This document shows, one piece after another, positions 31,204-39,313 of a DNA stretch of 64,000 nucleotides. Each line of letters starts with the position of its first letter. Within the stretch, counting starts at the first letter, position 1. Below the pieces are notes generated by a model, which was given only the letters and a program-made list of their open reading frames with translations, was not told where the DNA came from and did no database searches. A program made the position numbers and the translations under genes. This DNA is from Pusillimonas minor (lineage in GTDB: Bacteria > Pseudomonadota > Gammaproteobacteria > Burkholderiales > Burkholderiaceae_B): contig NZ_JACJUU010000002.1 in assembly GCF_014237865.1 (NCBI RefSeq), positions 405,592 to 469,591 of the forward strand. The letters are read 5' to 3'.

Positions 31204-31824
31204 ATGAAACGCGCATTGCTTTGGTTACTCATGCCCTTTATTACGTTGCTGCTGTCAGGCTGCGGTTACAACGAGATCCAGCGTCTCGATGAGCAGGTCA
31301 AGGCGGCCTGGTCGCAAACCCTGAACCAATACGAGCGCCGAGCCGAGCTGGTGCCCAAGCTGGTCAGTTCGGTCAATGCCTATATGGTCAACGAGCGTAC
31401 GGTGTTAACCGAAGTGACCGAAGCGCGTGCACAAGTGGGCAAAGTCCAGGTCACGGTCAACGATCTGTCGAACCCGGCCGTCATGCAGCAGTTCGAGCAG
31501 GCCCAGGCGCAATTGTCGTCGGCACTGTCGCGGCTGATCGCGGTGTCAGAAAACTATCCCCAACTAAAAAGCGACGGCCTGTTCCGCGACCTGATGACCC
31601 AGCTTGAAGGCACCGAAAACCGTATCGCCGCCGAGCGCGGCCGCTACGTGCGCGCGGTGCAAGACTACAACGTCTACATTCGGCAGTTCCCGGCCCTGCT
31701 GACGGCCAAGTTATTTGGTTACGGCGTGAAAGAAAACTACGGGGTCGACCGCCAAGCCGAAATCATGCGTAACCCCGAGGTCAAGTTTGACGTGCCCGGT
31801 GCAGCGGCGCCGGCAGGTAATTGA
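31204..31824 (+). CDS. LemA family lipoprotein
   Basis: Coiled-coil LemA-family protein, 206 residues. The N-terminal signal ends with the lipobox LLSGC (Cys21), so it is a lipoprotein anchored at the inner or outer membrane; the rest is helical with the YNEIQRLDEQVKAAWSQ signature. LemA is usually encoded with TPM-domain proteins, as here: the next gene starts within its stop codon. An AGGACG site lies before the ATG at 31204. The precise cellular role of the family is not known. Confidence 0.9.
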   Translation: MKRALLWLLMPFITLLLSGCGYNEIQRLDEQVKAAWSQTLNQYERRAELVPKLVSSVNAYMVNERTVLTEVTEARAQVGKVQVTVNDLSNPAVMQQFEQAQAQLSSALSRLIAVSENYPQLKSDGLFRDLMTQLEGTENRIAAERGRYVRAVQDYNVYIRQFPALLTAKLFGYGVKENYGVDRQAEIMRNPEVKFDVPGAAAPAGN

Positions 31825-32723
31825 ACACGGTCATGATGACGCGGGTTAAATGGTTTGCGGTATTCATTTGGGCGGCCGTTCTTGGCCTTGCGCCTGCCCC
31901 GGCCTTGGCGCAAGACGTTGTCGTGCCGCCGTTGCAGGCCCGCGTCACCGACACTACCGGTACGCTCGATGCCGCTGCGGTGCAGGCTATCGACAGTCGC
32001 CTGGCGGCACTAGAGCAGCGCAAGGGCGCGCAAGTCGCCGTTCTGATGGTGCCCACCACCGGCACTGACAGCATCGAGCAATACGCCTTGCGCGCCTTTG
32101 AGCAATGGCAGTTGGGGCGCAAGTCGGTTGATGACGGCATATTGTTTGTTATTGCCAAAGACGACCGGGCGTTGCGTATCGAGGTAGGTTACGGGCTGGA
32201 AGGTGCCGTGCCCGACTTGCTGGCCGGCCGCATTATTCGTGAACAGGTCGTACCGCGTTTTCAGGCTGGCGATTTTGCCGGCGGGGTCCTGGCCGGTGTC
32301 GACAGCCTGATCCGTCTGGTCGACGGCGAAGACCTTCCGCCGCCGGCAACAAGCGCGGCTTCGACCGACGACGAGTCGTCAGACCTTTGGGGCCTTCTGT
32401 TTTTGTTGTTCTTCTTTTTTGCCACCATCCCCTGGGTGGCCGCGCCGTTAGTCGGTGTTGTGCTTTATGTGGTGTGGGGCAATGTTTTTATCGCCCTGGG
32501 CGGCGCCGTCGCGGCCTTCTTTGTCAGCCGTGCGCTGCGCGCGTGGCGAAACAAAGGGGGCGGCGGCAAGGGCGGCCCAGGCGGCGGTGGTATGCGCCGT
32601 CGCGCCGCTCGCATGGGTGCAGGGGGCTTTGGCGCCGGCGGGTTCGGCGGCGGCTTTGGTGGTGGAGGTTTTGGAGGGGGTGGCGGCAGCAGCGGCGGGG
32701 GCGGGGCCTCCGGCCGCTGGTAA
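31821..32723 (+). CDS. TPM-domain (YgcG-like) membrane protein with glycine-rich tail
   Basis: A protein of about 300 residues, exported by a signal peptide (ALAQD cleavage) and inserted by two C-terminal helices (about 190-235). The TPM domain (about 37-165) has the typical DDGILFVIAKDDRALRIEVGYG strand pair. It ends in a GGGF/GGFGGGG tail of about 60 residues, common in this family. The start TTG at 31821 overlaps the lemA stop; two ATG codons at 31833 and 31836 are alternatives, and the signal peptide works from either. It is co-transcribed with lemA. Confidence 0.85.
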   Translation: MNTVMMTRVKWFAVFIWAAVLGLAPAPALAQDVVVPPLQARVTDTTGTLDAAAVQAIDSRLAALEQRKGAQVAVLMVPTTGTDSIEQYALRAFEQWQLGRKSVDDGILFVIAKDDRALRIEVGYGLEGAVPDLLAGRIIREQVVPRFQAGDFAGGVLAGVDSLIRLVDGEDLPPPATSAASTDDESSDLWGLLFLLFFFFATIPWVAAPLVGVVLYVVWGNVFIALGGAVAAFFVSRALRAWRNKGGGGKGGPGGGGMRRRAARMGAGGFGAGGFGGGFGGGGFGGGGGSSGGGGASGRW

Positions 32724-32813
32724 ACCATATAAAGAATGCCCGCCGCTGATGTCGCTAGCGGCTGAAGCGATAGCGGGGCTGGCCTGAACAAAGGCCTGGT
32801 CAATACTTATTAG

Positions 32814-32885
32814 GTCCGAAATAAAACTACAAATTTCGGACAATGCATTGCCAAATGTCCGAAAAAAATATATAAATATCGGACA
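32814..32885 (+). promoter_or_regulatory. AbiE promoter with two inverted-repeat operators
   Basis: Two inverted repeats share GTCCGA/TCGGAC arms: 32814-32822 with 32833-32841, and 32856-32862 with 32879-32885. Between and over them lie TTGCCA (32848-32853), a 17-bp spacer and TATAAA (32871-32876), a strong sigma-70 promoter. Known AbiEi antitoxins bind paired inverted repeats cooperatively to repress their own operon, so these are its likely operators. Confidence 0.75.
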
Positions 32886-32894
32886 GGAGAGGCA

Positions 32895-33614
32895 ATGTCC
32901 GCACTCAAATCTCACATCTCTGCTCTGATTGAAGCGGCTGAACCCGGACAAGTTTGGGTACCAGCCGACTTTGCGCACTTGGGCAGTCGTGATGCCGTCG
33001 ACAAGGCGCTGCAGCGTATGGTGCAGGCTGGGGAGTTGCGTCGCATCGACAGAGGCCTGTATGACAGGCCCAAGATCAATAGCCTGACCAAACGCCCCAC
33101 AACCCCAGACTACCGCGCGGTGACGGAAGCCATTGCCCGTCGCGATCACTTGCGCCTGCTGGTTGACGGTATGACCGCCGCCAATGATCTCGGTTTGACT
33201 GACGCGGTACCCGCTCGCATCACTATCCATACCGACACCCGTCGACGTGCGATTCAACTCGACAAGCTCACCATCGAGTTCAAGCAAACGGCGCCCAGTC
33301 GTCTCTACTGGGCGGGGCGCCCGGCCATGCGCGTCGTGCAGGCGCTGCACTGGCTAAAGGACACACTGAGTTCGGAGCGTTCTTCTGTTAAGGGCAAGTT
33401 GACTAAAGTGCTGGCTGATCCCGTTCATGGTCCGGCGATCCGCCAGGATCTGCTCGATGGTTTCAATGCATTGCCGGCGTGGATGCAAAGTTTGATCCGA
33501 GAACTCCCCGGGTGTGACCCGCAGCAAGCAAGGCAAGCAATACCCCAAACTCTCGACATCAAAAAATCTCCGCCTGCACGCCGCAGCGCGGCCAAACACG
33601 GGGGGGAGCCGTGA
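32895..33614 (+). CDS. AbiEi-type antitoxin (DUF6088) of a type IV toxin-antitoxin system
   Basis: Antitoxin and autorepressor of 239 residues. The N-terminal winged helix (about 1-70: SHISALIEAAEPGQVWVPADF and RRIDRGLYDRP) is the DUF6088/AbiEi DNA-binding domain; the C-terminal part is basic (KKSPPARRSAAK). In characterised AbiE systems it opposes the nucleotidyltransferase toxin without direct protein binding. An AGGAGA site and the double operator precede the ATG. The stop overlaps the toxin start by four bases. Confidence 0.88.
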   Translation: MSALKSHISALIEAAEPGQVWVPADFAHLGSRDAVDKALQRMVQAGELRRIDRGLYDRPKINSLTKRPTTPDYRAVTEAIARRDHLRLLVDGMTAANDLGLTDAVPARITIHTDTRRRAIQLDKLTIEFKQTAPSRLYWAGRPAMRVVQALHWLKDTLSSERSSVKGKLTKVLADPVHGPAIRQDLLDGFNALPAWMQSLIRELPGCDPQQARQAIPQTLDIKKSPPARRSAAKHGGEP

Positions 33615-34675
33615 ATCCAGCATTCAGTACCATCATCACAGCTAGCGACGTCGAGCGGCGAGACTTGTTTCTTGGTGCTTCAGCCCGGCTCGGTACAGCG
33701 GTTCAGAACATCGAAAAAGATTTCTGGGTCTGTTGGACATTAGATGCGCTGTTCAACGGCCTGGAAGCGGGTAGCCCCCGCCTGCTGTTCAAGGGCGGCA
33801 CCTCGCTCTCTAAGGCCTTCGGCCTGATCTCCCGATTTTCGGAAGATATCGACATTACGGTGTTCCGCGATGACTTGGGGCAAGGGGCTGAAGTTGCCGA
33901 TCTGGATGCGCTGAGTGGCAAGAAGCGTCGAGCACGTCTTGAAGCCATCCGCAATGCGTGCCAGGCCTATATCGCGGGTCCATTGACTGCGCAGTTCACG
34001 CATCTCGCGGCATCAGTCATTCCCGAGAATCGCTTTCGGCTGGAACTCGACCCCGACGATAAGGATGGTCAGAGTTTGCTGTTCTGGTATCCCTCCGTCA
34101 CGGCCACCACCAGCGACTACATCCGCTCGGCGGTCAAGATTGAGGCCGGTGCCAAATCGGCGCTTGATCCGCATGTCGCGGCTTCCGTCACTCCGTACGT
34201 CATAAAGGACTTGCCCGACCTGGACCTAACCGTGACTAACGTAATTACCGTGAAACCCGAACGCACCTTCTGGGACAAGGTCATGATCTTGCACGGGCTA
34301 CGCCAGTGGCATGACCGTCGCGGTGAGCTACGGCACGGCGGACAACGTGTTTCGCGTCACTATTATGACGTGCATCAACTGATGCAGGCGCCGTTAGCGG
34401 CCGCCTGGCAGGAGGATCACGTGCTGGCGACCGACTGCGCCAACCATGCGAGGCTGTTCTTTGGCAGCGCCGATTTGGGGCTCGACAGTGCAGTAGCCGG
34501 TACATTTACGCTGACACCGAATGCGGCGATGCGAGAGGCGCTTAGAAAAGATTATGAAGCGATGGCTGGCATGATTTTCGGCGATATCCCTCCGTTCGAT
34601 GCGGTGCTGCACAGCGCAGAATCCTTCGAGCAGATCGTCAATCGCGCTGCAATAGCCGCACCCATGGTGAAATAA
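33611..34675 (+). CDS. AbiEii nucleotidyltransferase toxin
   Basis: Toxin of the type IV AbiE system, 354 residues; relatives transfer nucleotides to tRNA acceptor ends or other targets and cause abortive infection. The nucleotidyltransferase core shows GGTSLSKAFGL (about 60-70) and SEDIDITV (about 76-83), the GGT...DxD motif, and the downstream VKPERTFWDKVMILH helix characteristic of AbiEii. The GTG start overlaps the antitoxin stop, so translation is coupled. It appears intact. Confidence 0.9.
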   Translation: MNPAFSTIITASDVERRDLFLGASARLGTAVQNIEKDFWVCWTLDALFNGLEAGSPRLLFKGGTSLSKAFGLISRFSEDIDITVFRDDLGQGAEVADLDALSGKKRRARLEAIRNACQAYIAGPLTAQFTHLAASVIPENRFRLELDPDDKDGQSLLFWYPSVTATTSDYIRSAVKIEAGAKSALDPHVAASVTPYVIKDLPDLDLTVTNVITVKPERTFWDKVMILHGLRQWHDRRGELRHGGQRVSRHYYDVHQLMQAPLAAAWQEDHVLATDCANHARLFFGSADLGLDSAVAGTFTLTPNAAMREALRKDYEAMAGMIFGDIPPFDAVLHSAESFEQIVNRAAIAAPMVK

Positions 34676-34708
34676 AAAAACCGGCTAGCCAAAAGGCCGC
34701 CGGTTTTT
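34676..34708. terminator. Bidirectional terminator between abiEii and aldehyde dehydrogenase
   Basis: AAAAACCGGC and GCCGGTTTTT arms (34676-34685, 34699-34708) with an inner GCC/GGC pair. A/T runs on both sides serve both convergent genes. Confidence 0.88.
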
Positions 34709-34719
34709 AGCGCTTGCTT

Positions 34720-36150
34720 TTACGCCTTGGTATAGGCTGTTTTTACAATCGTGAAAAACTCTTGCGCATAACGGCCTTGCTCGCGCGGGCCATAGCTTGA
34801 GCCCTTGCGGCCGCCAAACGGCACGTGGTAGTCGACCCCGGCTGTGGGGACATTGACCATGGTCATGCCGGCCTGAATGGCCCGCTTGAAATGCGTGGCG
34901 CGTTTCAGCGACTGCGTGCAAATGCCCGAGCTCAAACCAAACTCGGTATCGTTGGCCAGGGCCAGAGCGTGGTCGTAGTCGTCGGCTTTAATAACCGTGG
35001 CTACGGGGCCAAAAATTTCTTCGCGCGAAACCCGCATGTTATTAGTGGCATGGGCCAGTACGGCCGGGCTGAAGTAGTAGCCCGGTGTTTTGCCTTCGAG
35101 TGTTTGCCCGCCGCACAGCAACTGCGCGCCTTCGTCTTGCCCGATTTTGACGTAATCCAGGTCTTGCTGCAGTTGCGAGGCATCGGCCACCGGCCCAATT
35201 TGAGTATTGGCATCCAGGGCATGACCCACGCGCAAGGCCGCCGTGCGTTTGGCCAGCGTGTCGGTAAACTGGTCGTAAATACCTTTTTCGACAATGATAC
35301 GGCTGCTGGCCGTACAACGTTGGCCAGTCGAGTAAAACGCCCCCTGAATCGCGCAATCGAGTGCGGTTTCGAGGTCGGCATCGTCAAGAATAACCAGCGG
35401 GTTTTTGCCGCCAAGTTCAAGTTGGACTTTTTTCTGTTTTTGCGCAGCTTGCTGCAAAATGCCGTGGCCCGTACCCACCGAACCCGTAAAGGTAATGGCG
35501 GTAACGCGCGGGTCGTCGATAAACGCTGCGCCCACCACCGAACCGCGGCCCATGACCAGATTGAACACGCCACCCGGCAGCCCGCTTCGGCTGATGATTT
35601 CGGCCAGCGCCCAGGCCGAGCCCGGGACCAGGTCGGCCGGCTTGAACACAACGCAATTGCCGTAGGCCAATGCCGGTGCGATTTTCCAGGCGGGGATGGC
35701 AATGGGGAAATTCCAGGGGGTGATGATGCCCACAACCCCCAGTGGTTCTCGGGTGACCTCGACCTGGATACCCGGGCGTACCGAGGCGATAGCATCGCCT
35801 GTAATACGCAGGGCTTCGCCGGCAAAAAACTTAAAAATCTGGCCGGCGCGGGCGACTTCGGCAATGGCTTCGGGCAATGTCTTGCCTTCTTCGCGCGCCA
35901 GCAACTCTCCCAGTTCCGCCTTACGGGCCAGCAGCTCGGTGCCCACAAAATCAAGCGCGTCAAACCGTTGTTGCGGTGTGCTTAACGACCAGTTGGGCCA
36001 GGCCTGATAGGCCGCAGAAACAGCCGCTTCGACTTCGTCGGCCGAGGCGCGCACATATTCGCCCACCACATCGTTCAGGTCGGAGGGGTTGATGTTTTGC
36101 TGTACGTTCGAGGCACCGACCCATTCGCCGGCAATCCAGTTTTTATGCAT
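34720..36150 (-). CDS. NAD(P)-dependent aldehyde dehydrogenase, semialdehyde type
   Basis: Aldehyde dehydrogenase of 476 residues, closest in pattern to 2-oxoglutarate-semialdehyde and other dicarboxylic-semialdehyde dehydrogenases. The catalytic set is complete: N147 (PWNFP), E245 (LELGGKNP) and C279 (GQRCTASS). The ATG at 36148-36150 (MHKNWIAGEW) with an AGGAA site is used; upstream in-frame codons would overlap the ferredoxin gene. It lies 68 nt behind fdxA on the same strand and diverges from the TetR gene. In this island the plausible substrate is glutarate semialdehyde, formed by decarboxylation of 2-formylglutarate, but this is inference. Confidence 0.88.
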   Translation of the reverse strand: MHKNWIAGEWVGASNVQQNINPSDLNDVVGEYVRASADEVEAAVSAAYQAWPNWSLSTPQQRFDALDFVGTELLARKAELGELLAREEGKTLPEAIAEVARAGQIFKFFAGEALRITGDAIASVRPGIQVEVTREPLGVVGIITPWNFPIAIPAWKIAPALAYGNCVVFKPADLVPGSAWALAEIISRSGLPGGVFNLVMGRGSVVGAAFIDDPRVTAITFTGSVGTGHGILQQAAQKQKKVQLELGGKNPLVILDDADLETALDCAIQGAFYSTGQRCTASSRIIVEKGIYDQFTDTLAKRTAALRVGHALDANTQIGPVADASQLQQDLDYVKIGQDEGAQLLCGGQTLEGKTPGYYFSPAVLAHATNNMRVSREEIFGPVATVIKADDYDHALALANDTEFGLSSGICTQSLKRATHFKRAIQAGMTMVNVPTAGVDYHVPFGGRKGSSYGPREQGRYAQEFFTIVKTAYTKA

Positions 36151-36218
36151 GGTGAGTTCCTGTCTTAAAGCCCAGGCAGCTTGGCTGCCCGGTGGGTCTG
36201 CAAGCGATTGACTTGCGT

Positions 36219-36542
36219 TCAACGCTCAAGCAGATCACGCTTGTTGGGCTTGTCTTTCCATTCGTCGGCGTCGGGCAACGCGCCCATGCTCTTCGAGATG
36301 ACTTCCCACTCGGCCGCCAGCTCGGCATTGATGCGAATGAAGTCCATTTGGTCTTGCGGCAGGTCTTCTTCGGCGTAAATGGCTTCGGCTGGGCATTCGG
36401 CGACGCATACGGCGCAGTCAATGCACTCGTCGGGGTCAATCACCAAAAAGTTGGGGCCAATGTGAAAGCAGTCGACCGGGCAAACGTCAACGCAGTCGGT
36501 GTAGCGGCATTTAATACAGGCTTCAGTTACAACGTGGGTCAT
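36219..36542 (-). CDS. fdxA: 7Fe ferredoxin FdxA
   Basis: Small soluble [3Fe-4S][4Fe-4S] ferredoxin of 107 residues. Cysteines at 9, 17 and 50 fit the 3Fe cluster and 21, 40, 43 and 46 the 4Fe cluster; the C-terminal 50 residues are the usual FdxA extension ([10 protein letters not shown]). The start ATG 36540-36542 is the conserved [12 protein letters not shown]. In Bordetella relatives fdxA normally sits beside coaD; here it is the first gene of an operon with aldehyde dehydrogenase, divergent from a TetR gene. It could supply electrons to the hydroxynicotinate-reductase-like flavoprotein. Confidence 0.93.
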   Translation of the reverse strand: MTHVVTEACIKCRYTDCVDVCPVDCFHIGPNFLVIDPDECIDCAVCVAECPAEAIYAEEDLPQDQMDFIRINAELAAEWEVISKSMGALPDADEWKDKPNKRDLLER

Positions 36543-36601
36543 GGCGGGGCCTATCCGGGAATAAGGTACACAAAAATTTTCCACATGGTACGTCATAAAT
36601 T

Positions 36602-36640
36602 TAATGTAGTAAATACAAAATTATTCGGTGTTGACTACAT
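36602..36640. promoter_or_regulatory. Putative TetR operator between fdxA and the TetR gene
   Basis: TAATGTAGTAAATAC (36602-36616) recurs, with one change, upstream of the Rieske operon (45805-45819). In this copy ATGTAGT (36604-36610) is also matched by an inverted ACTACAT (36634-36640). It is the best candidate site for the adjacent TetR repressor. Confidence 0.5.
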
Positions 36641-36688
36641 TTGTTTACCCACCCAGAATGGCTCTCAATCAGTCAACCAGACAAGGCC

Positions 36689-37519
36689 ATGGCAACTCGC
36701 AGCAGCAAAACAGAACCTTCGGGCAATGGCTCGGCGTCAGGTAAGCGCAAGGCGCCTGCCGCCCCTGCGCCAGACAAGGTAAAGCGCGTGGCGCGCACTA
36801 CGGTTCGCCGTAAGGCGCAGCCCTCGGTAGAAGTGGCCACTCAGGCCCGCGCCCAGAAAACCCGCGATGCCATTTTGCGCGCCGCCACCCGCGTGTTTTC
36901 CCGTTATGGCTTTGCCGGCGGCAAAATCGAACAGATTTCGCGCTTGTCGCGCACGCACGACCGCATGATTTATTACTACTTCGGCAGCAAAGAAAAGCTG
37001 TTTGTCGAAGTGCTGGAAACCGCCTATGCCCGCATGAACGAGGCCGAAGCCGAACTTGAGTTTGACCTGGCCCACCCCGAGCAGGCACTGACCACTGTTG
37101 TGCATTTTGTGTGGCACTACTACCTGGCCCACCCCGAGATGATCACCCTGCTGAACAGCGAAAACCTGCAGCAGGGCAAGCATATTAAAAAATCGGGCCA
37201 GGTGGCGCGGCTGTCGTCGCCGGCCGTGCAAGTGCTGGCGCAAGTGCTACGCGCAGGCGTTGAAAAAGGCCTGTTTCGCGACGACATTACCGCGCGCGAC
37301 CTGTACATAGAAATCGCCGCACTGGGCTACTTCTATTTATCAAACCGCTACACCTTAAGTGCGTTTTTAAGCGTCGACCTGCATGCCGCCGACAACCTGG
37401 CCCACTGGAAAGCGTTTATTACTGACATCACGCTGCGTTCGGTGCGCAGGTTGCCCGTCAGCGCAGCCGCAGGGCCCGGCACAGCGCCGCGCGCGCTGGT
37501 TGGGGCGCATTTAATATAA
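36689..37519 (+). CDS. TetR-family transcriptional regulator (paralogue 1)
   Basis: TetR-type one-component regulator, about 276 residues. A long basic N-terminal extension (about 1-50, Lys/Arg/Pro-rich) precedes the helix-turn-helix (TRDAILRAATRVFSRYGFAGG to MIYYYFGSKEKLFVEVLE). The ligand domain is strikingly similar to that of the regulator at 44995-45702 (shared LLNSENL.GKHI.KS and ALGYFY.SNRYT). The ATG at 36689 is used; a TTG 48 nt upstream is an alternative. It stands between fdxA-aldH and the hydroxynicotinate-type operon, so it probably controls both. Confidence 0.88.
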   Translation: MATRSSKTEPSGNGSASGKRKAPAAPAPDKVKRVARTTVRRKAQPSVEVATQARAQKTRDAILRAATRVFSRYGFAGGKIEQISRLSRTHDRMIYYYFGSKEKLFVEVLETAYARMNEAEAELEFDLAHPEQALTTVVHFVWHYYLAHPEMITLLNSENLQQGKHIKKSGQVARLSSPAVQVLAQVLRAGVEKGLFRDDITARDLYIEIAALGYFYLSNRYTLSAFLSVDLHAADNLAHWKAFITDITLRSVRRLPVSAAAGPGTAPRALVGAHLI

Positions 37520-37522
37520 CGT

Positions 37523-37621
37523 ACACACTATAATTATTGCTGTAGAAAATTTTTTTGTTTATTATGAAACATAGTGCTTGCGTTTATGCTGCCATGGCTT
37601 AAAGCAAGTAACACACTATAA
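37523..37621 (+). promoter_or_regulatory. Direct-repeat region upstream of the reductase operon
   Basis: Two exact copies of ACACACTATAA (37523-37533 and 37611-37621) are 88 bp apart, with an inverted relative ACATAGTG between them (37569-37576). The region is AT-rich and lies in the 177-nt leader of the catabolic operon. It is a candidate operator/promoter area; no clear -35/-10 pair was fixed. Confidence 0.4.
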
Positions 37622-37696
37622 ATAAGCAGGGGCAAAAAATGGCGTGCCCCGGCATTGCAACCAGGCCCATACGCCACGCCAACGGAGTTGCCAGAC

Positions 37697-39301
37697 ATGA
37701 CCGAACACACCAAAATCGACCACAGCATGGACAACCTGGACGCCAGCACATCCAGCACTTCAGGCCCCACCGTGCTTGAAAAATCCAAGCCCCGCAGCGA
37801 AAAAATGGCCACTAACAAGGTCGAGTGCAATGCCTGTCCGGTCTTGTGCCAAATTACCGAGGGTCGCACGGGTGCGTGCGACCGCTGGGGTAACCAAGAA
37901 GGCCAGTTGGTGCGCATTGATCCGGTCGTGCTTATGCGTCGTCTCGACGACTCGGGCCAGGCGGTGCGTGCCGAGCCGGTCGCCTGCGAGGCCCCCGATT
38001 CGCTGACTGCGCTTGAAATGCACGACATTGCCGATGCCGACGTAAAAGATGCCAACAGCCTGTTTGTTACCGGTGTCGGGTCGGGCACAACCTACCCCGA
38101 CTACAAACCCGCACCGTTCATTGTGTCGTCGCGCCAGCAAGGCGTCGACATGGTTACCGTCGTCACCGAAGGCATCTTCAGCTACTGCAGTTTCAAGGTC
38201 AAAATCGACACCGACCGCTATCTGGGGCCCGAGCAGTCAAATGTTCGCTTCAAGGGCGAAATTGTCGGCCACGTGACCACGGCCGAATACGGTTCGCAAA
38301 TGTTGTCGCTTGGCGGGGTGCACCACCTGACCGGCGGCAGCAAAAAAGAGGGCCGCTTTACCTGTGACATGATGATGGCGCTGGGCAACAAGCAGGCGGT
38401 CGAATTGTCTATTGATGGTGGCGCGCAACTGGTTGTGCAGGCGGGTAAAGCCCCCATTGTCGATGGCGTTGAAGAAAAACGCATGCGCGTGGGCTGCGGT
38501 TCGGCCACTATTGGTATTTTTGCCAAGCAGTGGTGGAGCCATGTCGACGAGGTTATTGTGGTCGACGACCACATTACCGGCGTGCTGTCCGAACACCAGG
38601 CCGGCAAGTGCCTCGATATCCCGCCGTCGGGCATCAAAATGAAAGGCCGCAAATCAACGCCAGGTCGTTATTTCCAGGTGGCCAACCCGGGTAACGGCTG
38701 GGGCGGCACCGACATCACCGACGCGCTGACCATTATTGAAGGGTGGGATGCCGACGTGGCCTGGCCTGGTTTGCGCTTGTTGATTACCTCAACCACTGGC
38801 GAGCACGCCGAATACTACGAGCTCGATGATCAACTGACGCCGCAGCGCAAGCCCATGCCCGAGGTCTTGCAAAAAACCGTCGATCGTATCGGTGAAAACT
38901 GCGAACCCTCGATGTGCAGTGTCATGTTCCTGGGCGGGGCGGGTGGTTCGTTGCGTGCCGGCGTAACCGAAAACCCCATCTGGCTGACAAACTCCATCAA
39001 GACTGCCCTGGTCAATGTAACGTGCGGCGGCGCGCCGGCCTATGTGTGGTCCGGCGGCGGCATTACCGTCATGGTCGATGTCTTGCGCATGCCCGACAAC
39101 TCATTCGGCTACGTGCCTACACCCGCTATCGTGGCGCCCATCGAATTCTCGATGAAGCTCGACGATTACATTCGGTTGGGCGGCCATGCCGATGCGGTGC
39201 GCAAAATCGAAGACGTGGTCCAGCACGACCGCCATCGCATTATTGACTGGTTTGACCCCACCAGCCCCTGGGCGCTGGGCCACAAACCCATGCTGGCCTA
39301 A
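37697..39301 (+). CDS. 6-Hydroxynicotinate reductase-like iron-sulfur flavoprotein
   Basis: Protein of 534 residues resembling Eubacterium barkeri 6-hydroxynicotinate reductase, which reduces 6-hydroxynicotinate to 1,4,5,6-tetrahydro-6-oxonicotinate and carries Fe-S clusters and a covalently bound flavin. Visible here are an N-terminal cluster motif C44-x2-C47-x3-C51-x9-C61 (KVECNACPVLCQ ... GACDRWG) and further conserved cysteines (VGCGSATIG, NCEPSMC, VTCGG). The start ATG 37697 has a GGAG site ten bases upstream. It is the first gene of a plus-strand operon; UPF0280 follows after 12 nt. The family assignment is good; the actual ring substrate in this organism is inferred from the enamidase downstream. 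Confidence 0.75.
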   Translation: MTEHTKIDHSMDNLDASTSSTSGPTVLEKSKPRSEKMATNKVECNACPVLCQITEGRTGACDRWGNQEGQLVRIDPVVLMRRLDDSGQAVRAEPVACEAPDSLTALEMHDIADADVKDANSLFVTGVGSGTTYPDYKPAPFIVSSRQQGVDMVTVVTEGIFSYCSFKVKIDTDRYLGPEQSNVRFKGEIVGHVTTAEYGSQMLSLGGVHHLTGGSKKEGRFTCDMMMALGNKQAVELSIDGGAQLVVQAGKAPIVDGVEEKRMRVGCGSATIGIFAKQWWSHVDEVIVVDDHITGVLSEHQAGKCLDIPPSGIKMKGRKSTPGRYFQVANPGNGWGGTDITDALTIIEGWDADVAWPGLRLLITSTTGEHAEYYELDDQLTPQRKPMPEVLQKTVDRIGENCEPSMCSVMFLGGAGGSLRAGVTENPIWLTNSIKTALVNVTCGGAPAYVWSGGGITVMVDVLRMPDNSFGYVPTPAIVAPIEFSMKLDDYIRLGGHADAVRKIEDVVQHDRHRIIDWFDPTSPWALGHKPMLA

Positions 39302-39313
39302 GCCCAACCGGCC

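Noticed and set aside
36641..36688. Upstream TTG start of the first TetR gene
   Set aside because: It overlaps the inverted-repeat operator candidate; the ATG at 36689 is simpler, though this is not proven.
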